A DNA stretch of 64,000 bases from Tubulanus polymorphus (taxonomy: Eukaryota; Nemertea; Palaeonemertea; Tubulaniformes; Tubulanidae): assembly GCF_964204645.1 (NCBI RefSeq), contig NC_134025.1:16832001-16896000 (forward strand). The letters run 5' to 3'. This document shows, in pieces, positions 19,435 through 32,725 of the stretch (its first letter is position 1; every line of letters begins with the position of its first letter). Both the position numbers and the translations under genes were made by a program. A model generated the notes under the pieces. It was not told the DNA's origin, ran no database searches, and was given only the letters and a program-made list of their open reading frames with translations.

Positions 19435-22400
19435 CACAGGGGCTTGTAAACTGGCTTGGATTTTACTTCCGGGTTGTTGATAATCTCGCGAGAATGGCGC
19501 TAAATTTAAACTGCAAATAAATTCAAAATATCACAGAAATACCTTGTGTTGATGTTGTTTATCTATCCACTATAGAGTTCCGATAAACAATTGGCTGTTA
19601 AGGATCAGTATTAGCGGGCACGACGCCTTACTATATTAAAATAACAAGGGATGAAACGGCTTCGCTTTTGCCTGTGACCGTATTGATGCGGCGGGAACCA
19701 CTTGCCTTGTTATTTCAATATAGTCAGGTATGTTCATGTCCGCGCGGGGCACCACTATCGATTGTGACGACCATTATTTATTAGGAAGTGTGATGCGCCT
19801 GTTTACTACGCGTTTTGACATCGCGTAGTAAAATCATTCGTAAAACCTGTCTATCAATGCAAATGAGCTAAAATCTTTTGGAATCAACCAATAAGCTCGA
19901 TCTTTATCACTTGGGGGTTGGTTTAGTGTATAAATCCGCATTTCAGTCGAAGAAAATAGAAATCGAAAAATACTCTTTTTCAAAAACAAAATTGGTCAGC
20001 TTGACCCGGAATAAGCGACGAATCATCAGGAATCGGAAGGTTTAGGATCTTAAAATTCAAATACTGAAGACCGTATGATTTTATTTCGTGTCGGGGCTGA
20101 GCCATCGCTGCCGAAAAAGTCGATGCCAAAGTTTTGAGTTGAAGCGAGCGATACAAAATGGCGGCTGGCACTTGTTATAGAATGACGACGCGCCGCGCTG
20201 CTCGTGATGAGATCAATATTTAACAATTATTCATCGGTCTAGCGGTGAATTATTGTATTTATTTTCCGATTCATAATCATTCATCACTATATTTCTGAAT
20301 ATTAGGACAGATTTAGCGAAATGATCCGTAAAATTTTTTTTGCTTGTGAGGCTTGTGATGGGCAAAAATAGAGGCGCGTGATGGGACAGTGAGGCTCCCG
20401 AGGGGATTTTCCAAACGCAGCAAAATTTTAATATACATAAAATATTGTTGAAATTCAGCTCAAAACAAAACAAATGGATTATTATTTAGTTATTATTAGT
20501 AGTATTATTACTATTGCTTGGTTTATGTTTCTAAACTGATTGATTTTATTATGATATCATGAATATATTTCAAATTTCAGCGTTTTGAGCTAAAAGAGCC
20601 ATATTTAAATCAATTTGCAATAGGAGCCTATAGACCTGACTGACAGGCCTTGATAATCATGTCTGATTCATTTCAAAAATTATCTAGTGAAAAAATTATT
20701 TCACCTGAAATCATATCAATATTTCTCAATATTTCACAATTTTTCTTGCCGTTACCATGGAAACCAAATAATAATAATCTATATAATAATAGATATTCCT
20801 AGATAAACTTAGGGCAAACAAACTATTGATAACTAGTTATTCTATCCCTTTATACATCATAACTTTTGATAAAACATCAATATTTTCATTATTTTACCAT
20901 TTATCGGCTGGTTTCCATGGAAACCAAAGGCATTTGGGATCAGATAAAGATTTTGGGTCTTTCAACTGTCACCTGAAAGTGCTATGAGTGTATTGCTCTT
21001 TAAATTTCTAGTCTTTTAGTTTAAGAGATATTGAAGTTTGTGTACATGAAATATTTCCTTCTTAGATCAGTTTTTGCATATTGATGAAGACACTTTTTTT
21101 CGCTCAAATTTTCAAACTTCAATTTGCGATATCTCGAAAACTACTGAAGATAATTCAAAAATTTAAAAAGCATATTGTTATTTGAGCCCTCTCCATTCCA
21201 GCAAGCTTTCTTTCATATTATTTGATATTTCATAGCTATTTGAATTTTTTATGGATATAGCTAATATAGTAAGGCGTCGCGCCCGCTGATAGACTGGTCG
21301 CCTGTCCAATTCTGCGCCACCTGCATTCGCAGTCAGAATAGGACAGGTTTAACCCATCCGCCATCTTCCGTGGAATATACGGATCCAATCAGATTTCAGT
21401 ATTTCCTCACATGAACAATGTAACATGGCCACCTCCAGAGTGTCTTGATTTACGTTCCATGGACCTCTTAAAAGTCGGTTTTTACATCAATGGAAGAAAA
21501 AAACTCGACCTAAACTATCAGGTAACGCTTCTGCGAGAACCTGTACTGCGTGTGGCCTCGAAGATATTGACATACAAGGCAGTATGTCTCCGTTACAGCA
21601 CCATCAAAATCTACCCTGCTCAAAGGAACGGTCATCAATCGACAACAATACCGACGAACTTGAGATGGAATAACCAATTTCTACTGACTGACTTACTGAA
21701 CTGAACCAACCATGCAGCAGAGGCCACGACACCGGCAATTTGTTTGTTCACTTAAGATGGCTGATTGATTATGCTGAATGTGACACTAGATATTAGCAGT
21801 CAATTCAGTGGGTGAAAATATTAGCCTATACGACAGGTAACTTCACTTACTTCACTTCAATGTCTTTTAAAACTTGTGAACAGAATATGAATACTTATTT
21901 ACAAATATTCTGCTGATTGTCTATTGTAGGTCGTTGTGTGTTCTGATGTTGATTTTCTGAGATACAACTCAGGTTTTCTTAAGAATGAGAAGTTATACGT
22001 ATTAAATTGAATGAGCTCAACATGCACAGAATGAATTGTTGTTGTATCATGGCAAGTTTGAAAAAATGATGAAACATGATTTGAAAACTCAATCCAGGTT
22101 TAATTGTTAGTATATGTATATTGGTTTAATTTCAGAAAGTAACCTCAATCACGAATCAAAGAGATTACTACATGAGCGAGCATGCAATTGGAATTGAGAT
22201 TGGATTTAGGGCTTCTTTCTGGTCAAGACTTGGTCTTTGTAGAGATATCAGTGTCATTCTGTTGTCACACAATTTGCTATGTTACAAAATACGTATGTCA
22301 CCATCTTGTCAGGCAGTCTGTATATTGAATAAGATTTTGTACTAGAAGTGGACAATAAATATAGAATTTCCAGTAAAAAAGATTTTGTCGTGATGGATTT

Positions 22401-23263
22401 TATACTCAATTTCTAGCAAAAATCATGTATGGTCCATGAGGAGAGGAAAATATTGCAAATATCCAGTTGATCTGAATAACTGGTCTATCCCAACTTGCTG
22501 TCTGTATCATAAGGAATATATGTAGAGATGCCGCGTTGGATCCAAATATCTGATATAAAAAAACTGACAAGGAGTTCAACTATTGTAAACTTTATTCGGA
22601 CTTTAGTCATTTTCACATCATCAGAAACACAACAATTGAGTGAATATATTTTACATATGGTTGACAAAGAAACCATGTCGCCCTTCAGCCAAGTTCCCTC
22701 AGAATGTCTATCACAGCTGATCCCTTTTTCTTACCAACAAAATTAATAAGTATCAATTCAGTAGTGGCTATTTGAATTCCGAGTAATATCAGCGGATTCA
22801 TTCGATACTCACAGCAATTAATGCCTTTTGTTCGGTCCTTAAATTTCCGTTTGTTTGCTGATTTCATTTATGATTCATAGATTATCAGCTGATTTACTGT
22901 AATCAATCATTCCAGTGCGATTTTGATATTACTCTTAGTTTCGCTTATGCGATGAAATGCCATATTAACCCGGAACTAACTCGATACTGACAGGTTTGAC
23001 ATGCATCGAAAATGTAAAATGGAGGATGGGATCAACCGGTCTCTAACTGAAGACAGAGACCCGCAACCAGTCTAGCCCGCTGATTGATACTGATCCTTAA
23101 CAGCCAATTGTTTATCGGAACTCTATAGTGGATAAATAAACAACATCGACAAAAGAAATTTCTGTGATATTTTGAATTTATTTGCAGTTTAAATTTAGCG
23201 CCATTCTCGCGAGATTATCAACAACCCGGAAGTAAAATCCAAGCCAGTTTACAATCCCCTGTG
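19435..23263. mobile_element. Long-TIR hAT-like element, 3.8 kb
   Basis: The ends are inverted copies of each other for about 185 bp (19435-19620 and 23080-23263), starting CACAGGGG and including CTTCCGGGTTGTTGATAATC and TCTCGCGAGAATGGCGC. The same terminal sequence bounds the 790-bp element at 31815-32604, which has a clear 8-bp duplication. Here the flanks (CCTCTGTG and GTGCTCTG) do not match, so insertion history is unclear. The interior has no transposase I can recognise; it contains TATAGTAAGGCGTCG-type subrepeats near 19620 and 21270. Confidence 0.65.
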
Positions 23264-24066
23264 GTGCTCTGGCAAAAACCGTAAAGTTTCCCAAGTCTCT
23301 GTTTATAACGCATGCGCATTAGGAAGTTTTGGGGAAATCCTCTAAGTCCAGAAATTGGTCGCGTGCGCATGCGTCGCTACATGTGTTATATTTTCCTAAA
23401 CTGGGTCATGTCAGAACGCTGAAACATAGAACTATAACGGAATGAACCTGCGTGAACTTTTGCGCAGCGGGAAGGCGCAGTTTGTTTGGTCACTTAAGAG
23501 GATCATTTGTATTTTTGGGAATGACAGGTGTTCAAGTGGTCTTGCCATAAGCTAAAAATCTAAGATATATATCGCATCGGTATATTAAAAAAAGGATGAA
23601 TGTATTTTTCTGCTACACATTCGGGATTTGAACCTAATAGCACTTAAAAGTAATTCCTGGGGCTATCAAAGTTCATTATTTCATATTCGGGATGCTGTAA
23701 CTTTTTTACTCGGCAAACAATAACCCAGCGACACTTTAATCATCAAAGTTCATGTCGTAACGCTTGAAATACGATCAGTAATTTTCGGGTTTCATATCTG
23801 ATAGCGCCGCTTATAAGATGAACAGCGTAAATAAGATCAATATTTTTACGGGATTCGAACCTAATGGAAAATACAGCGACTATTAGTCATTAAAGTTCAC
23901 ATGTAGCTCACATGTAGTGCCGCATGCACAATGTGCCGATTTCTCGACTTAGAGCAATTCCAGCACTGACTAATGCGCATGCGTTAGGTAGAAACGTAGG
24001 GTCGTCATTAGTTCCAAGACGAGTTTGTCGATGACGTCATTGGTAAATAATAACATAACCACGTGC
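23264..24066. repeat. Host repeat, partial inverted copy at 33360-33470
   Basis: The two ends of this stretch recur inverted and close together near 33360-33470 (GTCATTAGTTCCAAGACGAG, GATGACGTCAT, CATAACCACGTG; and GGTGCTCTG with AAAGTTTTCCAAGTCTC-like sequence). Degenerate GGATTCGAACCTAAT words occur inside. No gene. Confidence 0.55.
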
Positions 24067-25079
24067 GTGAGGAACAGATTTAAATACAAAGACTTTATTC
24101 AACCAATTCTGTGCGCCGAATTGTATGATCATAAACGAATTGCCGCAATCTTTTCCTTCGTTATCATCCTTTGATGATTCTTTGTTCAACATTATTCAAA
24201 AACGAATAACCACTAGTATGTAAATAAACAAAATGCATTATTTACTTGCGTAGAAGTAGTAATGTTTATTTTCTTGCAAGACTTATAATGATAAAATCAA
24301 ATAACTCTTGCTAGTAGACTATTGATGTGTTTTTAGATACCCATTCAACAATAGCCGGAATCATAGAATAGAAAGTTCTTCAATTCGTCTTAAATTTAGT
24401 ATGATATGTGAAACTGGGTCTACTGAAAATATCAATTCGAAACCCTGTCCTATTTCAGTAGTATGAACTAACTGATAGCTTATCATTAGAGATTTCAGAA
24501 AAAACAACATAAAACACGAAACAAAACTTATTATTTCTTTTATTCCACGATTAAGCCTTCTCAGCAGAGTTCGATTCAGACCAACATGTCTTGCAATCCT
24601 TCATTACCAGGTCGACTTGCATATGTATTTCTACGGGTATCCCGTAAATTTACGTGACTTCCTGTAGATTAATGCTGCTTTCTGTCACAAAGTTTACTTG
24701 CGCATAATATCTATATTTTTGATTTTATAATTTGTCATTTCAGGTAGAATATACTCCTATAAATCTGTATTAACTGCCTTATTTCATTAATTGCAGTTTC
24801 ATTAAATAAAACACTGTCTAAGAATTGATTTTGAATGAATCAGTGTTGACTAGCCATGTGGTGGCAGCACAAGACGGATCCAAATATATGCGGGCTGTTT
24901 CTAGCTGAAATAACTAGTAATGCAAATGTATTATTTCGGGTGTATTTTAAGAATATTTAGGCTGAAACATAAATAGCGGTATATAGATGTAGGTATTCAT
25001 CACAATTCAAAGTTTATTTAGTAGATTAGAAGACAAAAATTAATTTTAAAACTAGGGGTCCAGGGACACCATGCCCACT
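24067..25079. other. Host DNA with one arm of a distant inverted repeat
   Basis: About 60 bp at 24610-24665 (with CAGGTCGACTTGCATATGTA and TTCTACGGGTATCCCGTAAA) recur inverted at 29400-29455, bracketing the LINE insertion. The remainder has no feature I can name. Confidence 0.5.
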
Positions 25080-25575
25080 TGGGAAGTGGTTTCAAATGCT
25101 CAACAATCTAACAATTTCAATATTCAACGCCCCCTGGTGACCATTTACAAAAACCAACAACCTTGAAACTCAACAAAATCATAGAACATGTCAGCAGCTA
25201 CGATTTTGTAATTAATTGTGATAAAAAAATATGCCTCGTTACCAATTCAATATGGAAATACTAAGTCATTCTACTATTCAATGCCCCCTGGTGACCATAT
25301 AGAAAAACTAATGTCCCCAAAACTCGCAACAATCATAGATGATGTCATGAGCTACAACTTTCCAATTGATTGTGGTTACAAAATATGCATAGGTACGAAT
25401 ATAATAAAGAAAAGCGAAGATATTGTATTATTCAACGCCCCCTGGTGGCCATATACGATATCCAATTACCTTGAAACTCACCACAATCATAGAACACATT
25501 ATGAGCTACAACTTTCTAATTGATTGTGGTAGCAAAATACGCTTAGGTATCAATATAATGTGGAAAAAACTTTTT
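25080..25575. repeat. R2 tandem repeat, about three to four units
   Basis: Units begin with TTCAACGCCCCCTGGTG (about 25118, 25277 with a variant, and 25430) and contain GAGCTACAACTTTCCAATTG and AAATATGC. Period is about 150 bp. The open frame across it is a by-product of the repeat. Confidence 0.8.
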
Positions 25576-26158
25576 CCCACTTATGAATGAGTACTGGTGA
25601 CACAAAGATGGCCGCCAACTGCGTCATAATTAGCTGATGAAAAATACCTCCTGTCTCAGGTATAAAACATCCCTTTCCAAATAATACCCATCACAAATTG
25701 CAATGAGAAATGGCAAACCAGTAGCAAGCTACAGGACTCAGAATTCGGGCCAAAATTAACATTTTTGGGCACTAAAAAGGTCATAGGACGGCCATCTTGA
25801 GTCCGACCGACCCAATTTTTGTTATGTTGATGTGCCCTGGGGGGATTCACATGTATCCGAAAGATCAAGGTAATTGATCAAAGCGTCTTCAAAATTTCCC
25901 TCAAAAAGTTCAAAAATGTGTAAAAAGTGCTGATTTTGGCGAACAACAATGGCTGCTAGTCGGCCATTTTGATTCTGACAGGGCCAGTTTTTGGGCTGAA
26001 GATGTGTCTAGGGTAGATACATGTGTAACCCAAATATCAAGACGTTACCTTGAAGCGTCTTCAAAACTTCCAAAAATAACTGGATTCCGTCTACGGACTG
26101 ACGAACGAAAAGTGAACGCAATAGCCCGCTGGGACTAAAGTCCCAAGTGGGCTAAAAA
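25576..26158. repeat. R1 dispersed repeat, fullest copy
   Basis: This holds the full R1 order: CAAAGATGGCCGCC, ATAAAACATCCC, GGTCATAGGACGGCC, GATTTTGGCGAACAACAATG, GTGTCTAGGGTAGATACATG, then a hairpin TGGGACTAAAGTCCCA and GGGCTAA. No coding frame. Confidence 0.75.
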
Positions 26159-26984
26159 GGTAATCAAAACAAAACATTCCAGTCGATCAAAAGATCGTTT
26201 ATTCTCTTTTTTTAAATTTCAGTGTTATTTTTGCATTTCATTCAACATACTAACAGCATGTATATTATTATTATTATTATTATTATTATTATGGTATTTT
26301 AATTGCCGGAATTCACTTAAGTGATCAATGACACTTTATTACTGAATAAATCTAATGTGGTGAAAACAAATGTATATTAGTTATACATACTGTTAAAAAG
26401 TTTGTTTCAGCTTCCACAATCTATGTTTATGGGAAATGGTTCTTAAGAAAAAGGTACCGTACCAATTTATTAATTTCAATTATATTTAAAATGTGCAAAT
26501 TATTGATATAAGGCTGATAAAATTATAGTAATAAAAGCATATGATTAATTTAAATTGCTTTCTTTGAAAACTTTCGATATTAATGTGAGATTTGCTCCTT
26601 CTTCTATGCCCACTCCTGGTGTCTGTCATTTGCTGAACACTTGAGCCTTGAAGCTCATATTACTGGAAGACAAAGAAATAATAAATCATTTCGTTGGCGT
26701 TCAACGAAAACAAGAAAATTGGAAACTGAGATAGGCTTGCTGTAAGAATTTATTTAAAGTCAATAATCTTTTTCTACATCGTCGCGATGATGATTTAATT
26801 CGCTCTTAGATATTCAACAGTGATATCTTCACCCAAAAGAATGTTTTTATAGGTTTCCATACCTCTGAATGAGACTAGCGTACACGGGGCATCGGAGTCA
26901 TCTTTGAAAAATAATTACTCCCAAACGCCACGCAGGAATCTCGTAGTACATGGTGAAATCGTTTGTATACCAGTTTACTTTAAT
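26159..26984. other. Host DNA with an ATT microsatellite
   Basis: A run of about ten TTA triplets lies at 26262-26292. Nothing else is recognisable. Confidence 0.55.
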
Positions 26985-29160
26985 AATAATAAGTTTATTT
27001 CTTCACTAAAGAGATACAATACAGAAATACAGTCATCACTATTACATAAAAGAAAAATTGGTTACAGAAAGTACTTCTACACTGTAAAGCGTAGTAAAGA
27101 AAAAGGACAAAAAGGGACCCCAAAGGGGGGTATACTTTTAATGAAAAAAAGCCTAATGCCCTGGCGGAATGGATGGACATGATGTTAAACACAAGTATGA
27201 TAAGTATTAATACAATCCTATTATATGTCTTTTCAAATTCCGCTTGAATATATCGATGTTGGATGCTTGCTGAAGTTCAGTTGGAAGAGAATTCCAGACT
27301 CTAATACAATTAATGTTAGGAGAAAACATCCTGATATTGGTTCTGTAATAAGGTAAACGAAATTGATTAGAGTTACGGGTGTTGTGGGAATGAAGATCAG
27401 AAATACGAATTAAACTATTGGACAATTTGACAGGCAGCAACACATGGACAGATTTATACATCAGTACAGAATTTTGGAACACATTGATGTCTTGAAGTTT
27501 GAGTTGATACGACTTTTTGAACAGTGGAGTAGTGTGTTCTAGAAAATTTACCCCACTAGCAATGCGAATAGCGCGTTTTTGAAGCAAAATAAGGGGTCGT
27601 AACCTAGTTACATAATTAGATGCCCAGACGATATTACAGTACTGTAGATACGGAAGGATGAAACCGTTGAATAACTTGATGAGCGCGGATCTAGGAAAAA
27701 TACGTCGTGCTTTTCTTAATACACCAATATTTCTGCTAACAATAGAGCACAGCTTGTTTATGTGGGAGTTCCATGTTAGGCTGTCATCAATTATTACACC
27801 AAGGAATTTTGTTTCTCTGTTTCTAGTTATTGAAACATTACCCATTACAAGGTCGATATCATCAAGAATATTGATCTTTTTATGGAAAAGCATATAATTC
27901 GTTTTCAACAGATTAGCAGATAGCCTATTGGAGTTTAGCCAGTTAAACAGTTTAGTGAGCTCAACATTAGTATTTGATTGCAGTATATTCAGATCGGAAT
28001 GAGAGTTAATGGCAGTCGTATCGTCAGCAAATAGTAAAAAGTTTAAATTACAAGAATAAACGATGTCATTAACAAACAAAATGAATAGCAAGGGCCCTAA
28101 GATGGAACCCTGAGGTACCCCTATAGGAATGGGACTGACATCAGATAAATAGTTCTTGAACGACACTTGCTGTAAGCGGTTAGTGAGGTAGGATTTGAAC
28201 CATGAATGAGCAACCCCTCGAATTCTGTAACTATACAACTTGTCTAATAATATAGAATGATCAATAGTGTCAAATGCTTTTTTTAAATCAAGCATGATAC
28301 TAACAGTAAATTTTCCATTATCTAGATTCTCAGTGATGTAATTAGTAAATGCGATTAAAGCATGTGACGTGGAGAGACCTTTTCGAAAACCGAATTGGTT
28401 ACAAGAGAGAATATTGTGTTTATCAATAAAAGAAGATAACCTGTTGCTAACAGCTTTTTCAAAAAGTTTTGAAAATGCTGGTAAAAGTGAAATGGGGCGG
28501 TAATTGGACACATTATTTATAACACCGGATTTATAAACAGGGACTACCCTAGCCATTTTGATACCCGATGGGACAATACCAGTAACAAATGAATTGTTAA
28601 TTACATGCTTTAACGGTTTGCAAATATGCTCGATAGACTGTTTAAAAATAAACATAGGGATTTCATCCCATCCAGATGAAGTTTTGCCTATAAACTGTGA
28701 AACAATGTCATGAATTTCTATTTCAGTAACCGGAAACATAAAGAAATTATCAGATATGTTAGTTACATGTGTTTCCCTATTGGGTTCTGGTTGCGGTATA
28801 TCGCTAGCAATAGAGGAGCCTATAGTACTAAAATAATCATTAAATAGATTAGCAATAGCTTTACAATTATTTATAACAGTACCAGAGGAGTCTAATAAGG
28901 CAGATGGTAATTTTGGAGGGCCCTTCAAGGCTAAGGTCTTTTTAATGACGTTCCATGTATCCTTTACCTTGGATTTAGAAAAATCAATGCAAGAAGCGTA
29001 ATACGAACGCTCTGCGAATCTGAGTAAGTGTTTAAGCTTATTATTATATATAGTATACTCAGATTTATCGTCAGAGTTACGAGATTTCAAATACTTTTTA
29101 TAGAGGGAATTCTTACGTTTAATCGATATAAGAAGCCCTTTAACCTAGAAAAGATTCAAC
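26985..29160 (-). mobile_element. Non-LTR retrotransposon (jockey/CR1-like), 5' truncated
   Basis: The insertion carries a reverse transcriptase frame and, downstream on the minus strand, a 3' tail of about 210 bases ending AAATAAACTTATTATTATTAAA, typical of LINEs of this group. The 5' part, with the endonuclease domain, is missing; readable protein sequence fades near 29150 after one in-frame stop. The exact clade needs a tree. Confidence 0.85.
27207..29090 (-). CDS. LINE reverse transcriptase (truncated ORF2)
   Basis: A 627-codon open frame. Visible reverse transcriptase blocks in order are VVPVYKSGVINNVSNYRPIS (block 1-2), FGFRKGLSTSHAL, VSIMLDLKKAFDTIDHSIL with catalytic Asp, GVPQGSILGPLLFILFVNDI, and FLLFADDTT with the catalytic Asp pair, then the thumb with KTNYMLFHKK and a C-terminal part with LQKRAIRI and FLEHTTPLFK. 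The frame continues upstream of the first codon with RKNSLYKKY-like sequence, so there is no true start here: the endonuclease half is gone. Despite this the frame has no internal stop, suggesting a fairly recent insertion. It would copy LINE RNA at a chromosomal nick. Confidence 0.92.
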   Translation of the reverse strand: MKSRNSDDKSEYTIYNNKLKHLLRFAERSYYASCIDFSKSKVKDTWNVIKKTLALKGPPKLPSALLDSSGTVINNCKAIANLFNDYFSTIGSSIASDIPQPEPNRETHVTNISDNFFMFPVTEIEIHDIVSQFIGKTSSGWDEIPMFIFKQSIEHICKPLKHVINNSFVTGIVPSGIKMARVVPVYKSGVINNVSNYRPISLLPAFSKLFEKAVSNRLSSFIDKHNILSCNQFGFRKGLSTSHALIAFTNYITENLDNGKFTVSIMLDLKKAFDTIDHSILLDKLYSYRIRGVAHSWFKSYLTNRLQQVSFKNYLSDVSPIPIGVPQGSILGPLLFILFVNDIVYSCNLNFLLFADDTTAINSHSDLNILQSNTNVELTKLFNWLNSNRLSANLLKTNYMLFHKKINILDDIDLVMGNVSITRNRETKFLGVIIDDSLTWNSHINKLCSIVSRNIGVLRKARRIFPRSALIKLFNGFILPYLQYCNIVWASNYVTRLRPLILLQKRAIRIASGVNFLEHTTPLFKKSYQLKLQDINVFQNSVLMYKSVHVLLPVKLSNSLIRISDLHSHNTRNSNQFRLPYYRTNIRMFSPNINCIRVWNSLPTELQQASNIDIFKRNLKRHIIGLY

Positions 29161-30245
29161 TTCCCACGTGCAATGATAAAATACCACGGCTCTATTTACT
29201 GAAGGAAGGCAAGGCAAAATAATTGTGCGAGTCACTTCAAACAGTTGCAGCGATCGCCATCTATGTAGTAACTAACACATCAATATAAAAAAACAAAGAA
29301 TAAGTTGTTTCTAGCCTTTTTAAACCTTATCCAATCACAAACAACGTAACATAAATGTTTGAGAGGCTAAATATAATTGGTCAGACTGAGTCAGAAGGTA
29401 GTCACGTATATTTACGGGATACCCGTAGAAATACATATGCAAGTCGACCTGATTACAGTAAGAATGGATTAAAAAACGATGTTTTAGGTCAACTGCCAGT
29501 CCTTTCTAGTCCTGATAAGACTTTTTATCAGGTATTTACTGTCAAGCCCGACTGAGCTAGGCCACCGTCTGATGCTCTCTCTCAAGTCAAGTTGAAATAG
29601 ACATTTCCGACTGCTCTAACAGATAAGAGCGCGTACCAGGACGCAAGTGGTGGTAAGATTCAAGAATAGGGGACTAGGTTGTTAACATAGTTTATATCAA
29701 CCCGCCATCTAAATAATTACCTCCACTGTAATTTGCATTAATTACTACAACAGCCGACGATTTTTGTTCAAAGTATTAGACTACTTAGAAACCACAACAA
29801 CCCAAACTAATCCGTCAATATAATCACATATAAAAGAACACGGCCCGCCATGACGTCACACTAATTACCACCAAAAACCGTCCGACTTCTATCATCTGAA
29901 GCGGGGTGTCCAGCGGGCGCAACGGAAAGGCCGCAAATGATACAATTTCAACCAGTAATTCAACACCCGTTCTTTGGATAAATGGAAAACAACATTACGG
30001 TGACAAAAACAGACACCACACAAAAATGAAGAGACAACAAATAAGGGGGCACCTCCATATTCACAATTCACATCCCAAGAACAAGGACTTGGTGTAGATA
30101 TTCCACCCCCCAATTTTCATGAAACAACCACAAACAACTCATCAATTACTAATTCATAACAACTAAATTTATTTACGTACGGTACATAAAACAAAATTAA
30201 TACAATCCTCAAATTTAATGCATCAGATTAAATAAGCAATCAAAC
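29161..30245. other. Host DNA with the second arm of the inverted repeat
   Basis: The arm at 29400-29455 pairs with 24610-24665. Otherwise nothing recognisable. Confidence 0.45.
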
Positions 30246-31510
30246 CTACGATCTTAACACACACTCCAGTACCGTACACACTCACTCTCACTCACAGTAC
30301 ATGCTTACACTCGCACTAAATTATTAGACACTATCATTCTTACTCGTACTCAAACTACACACTCACTCTCACCTATACGAGCAATTATCTAGTTTAGATA
30401 ATTGCTCGTAGCTCTCACAGTACCGTACACGCTTACAGTCACTGACACTCACATTACACTCTCACTCAAACACTTTCACTCATAGTCAGTAACCTGTTTG
30501 TGGTTTAGTTTCACGATCGGATATTTTCACAAACCAGTCAGGAATGGGAAGGTCATTTTTGTATGAAATCTTCGTCAGCCAATTTGACTGACGAGTAATT
30601 TGCCTGGCATTTCATTGTCTCTTAAGATATCCGTCTAATTTTTGTTGTAATCGACGCACAACAGAATCGTAGTTTGTCTTATACCTATAACACCTCACCT
30701 GACGATCTTAATCCATGTGCAAATCGGCCGTAAAGTGAGAGTAAATTTCCGTCCAGTCAACAGCTGCCATTTTGAAAATTACTAGAGGTGCTGGCACCTG
30801 TGGACTGAGGCCAGGACAACAGCACAAACTAACAAAGCGAAACGACGAAATTTAAAAAAATTAAGAAATCAACACTTATTCACATTTTTCTTTTACCAGA
30901 AATGTATTATTTCATTATTTGTTATGGAAAACACGAAGATTTGAAATAAAAGTTGGAAAACCATCAAAAATAAAAATTGTCGTTTCGTCTTGGAAGTTTT
31001 ATATAAATCCTTGTAGGTCCCCTTGTCTTATCATGCCACATGTGCAATACAGAGAAATGGCAGCCAATGGCGAAATTTGTGGAGAAATTAATAAATTTCT
31101 CAAAATAATGTTGATTAATCACTCGAAACATACATAAAATTGGATTATTTCGAAAGGTACCTGTGTTAGTTTGGGAATTAAGCCATTAATTGTGGACTGA
31201 AGTGAATAGAAAGTATATTTTTGAAGTGTTACTTTTTTCAACCGTGTTTTGGTCCTTGTCATCCCTAACGTTGGTATAAGCCCATCCGATTATAAAAAGC
31301 TTACCACCAACAATTAGGTAAGTAACTATTTCACTCACTGACACTCACAGTACACACTCACTCACCGTACACGCTCACAGTCACTCACTCACAGTCTCAC
31401 TCTCACTCAAACACTGTCACTCACTGGCACTCACAGTACACACCCACTCTCACTCTCACTCACTCTCTCGCACTCACAGTACAAAGTACACAGTACACTC
31501 ACTCATCTTT
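30246..31510. repeat. CACTCA-rich simple sequence in two blocks
   Basis: Low-complexity ACTCACACTCTCACTCACAG-type sequence fills 30255-30490 and 31325-31505. The stretch between has no gene I can support. Confidence 0.6.
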
Positions 31511-31539
31511 TATCTGAATCTGTTCAACATTTTTGAGGT

Positions 31540-32725
31540 GTAGTCGTAGAGCTGCAGAGTTGTCTGTACATGTACCACGTTCTATATATTTTTTCTTCAG
31601 TTGTTGAGGTGTCGAGGTGTAGAGCTGTAGAGTTGTCTGTACCAAAATCACATTCTCTCTATATCTTTGTCAGTTGTTGAGGTGTCGAGGTGTCGAGGTG
31701 TAGAGTTGTCTGTACCAAAACCACATTCTCTCTATATCTCTGTCAGTTGTTGAGGTGTCGAGGTGTAGAGTTGTCTGTACCAAAACCACATTCTCTCTAC
31801 ATCTCTGTCAGTTGCACAGGGGTTTGGCGATGGGCTTGGATTTTATTTCCGGGTTGTTGATAATCTCGCGAGAATGGCGCTAAATATGAACTACGAATAA
31901 ATTCAAAATATCACGGAAATACCTTGTGTTTATATTGTTTATTTATCCGCTATAAAGTTTCGATAAACAATTGGTTGTTAAGAATCATTATCAGACGGTC
32001 GTCACGCTTTACTATATAAAATCACAAGGGATGAAACGCCAGGCCTCCGCTGTACTTAAATTTTCAGCCAGAAAGTTGGGACAGTCACGTGACATTCTGA
32101 TGACATCATCGCATTTAAAACTTCAACACGAAAAGTTAACATATTCACTGACCGATATCAATTGTCAGATTATGATTCATATGAAATAAATAACTTATAA
32201 AGAATAAATTATGATGAAATATATAATTCATAGTCAAAAAATGCATTTGAATGCAAGTTATTCTCAAACATTTTTCGTATCATAGTTTCCATCTTATATG
32301 CTTCAGGTTCGCGTTCAGTCAAATAAGAAGCGTTAAGTCACGTGACTGTCCCAACTTTCTGGTTGGCACGACTTGAACTGCGTTTCATCCCTTGTGATTT
32401 TATATAGTAAAGCGTGACGATCGTCTGATAATGATCCTTAACGACCAATTGTTTATCAGAACTTTATAGCGGATAAATAAACAATATAAACACAAGGTAT
32501 TTCCGTGATATTTTGAATTTATTCGCAGTTCATATTTAGCACCATTCTCGCGAGATTATCAACAACCCGGAAATAAAATCCAAGCCCATTGCCAAACCCC
32601 TGTGGTCAGTTGTTGAGGTGTCGAGGTGTAGAGCTGTAGAGTTGTCTGTACCAAAGCCACATTCTCTCTATATCTTTGTCAGTTGTTGAGGTGTAGAACT
32701 GTAGAGTTGTCAGTCATAAGGCATC
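31540..32725. repeat. Minisatellite with about 60-bp units, split by a MITE
   Basis: Units contain GTTGAGGTGTCGAGGTGTAG, AGTTGTCTGTACCAAA and CACATTCTCTCTATATCT. Four or more units lie before the hAT-type insertion at 31815-32604 and about two after it. Confidence 0.8.
31815..32604. mobile_element. hAT-type MITE with 8-bp target duplication
   Basis: The 790-bp element starts CACAGGGGTTTGG and ends CCAAACCCCTGTG, with inverted repeats of about 230 bp on each side. GTCAGTTG flanks both ends (31807-31814 and 32605-32612). An 8-bp duplication is the mark of hAT transposition. It shares its ends with the 3.8-kb element at 19435 and has no coding capacity. Confidence 0.9.
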
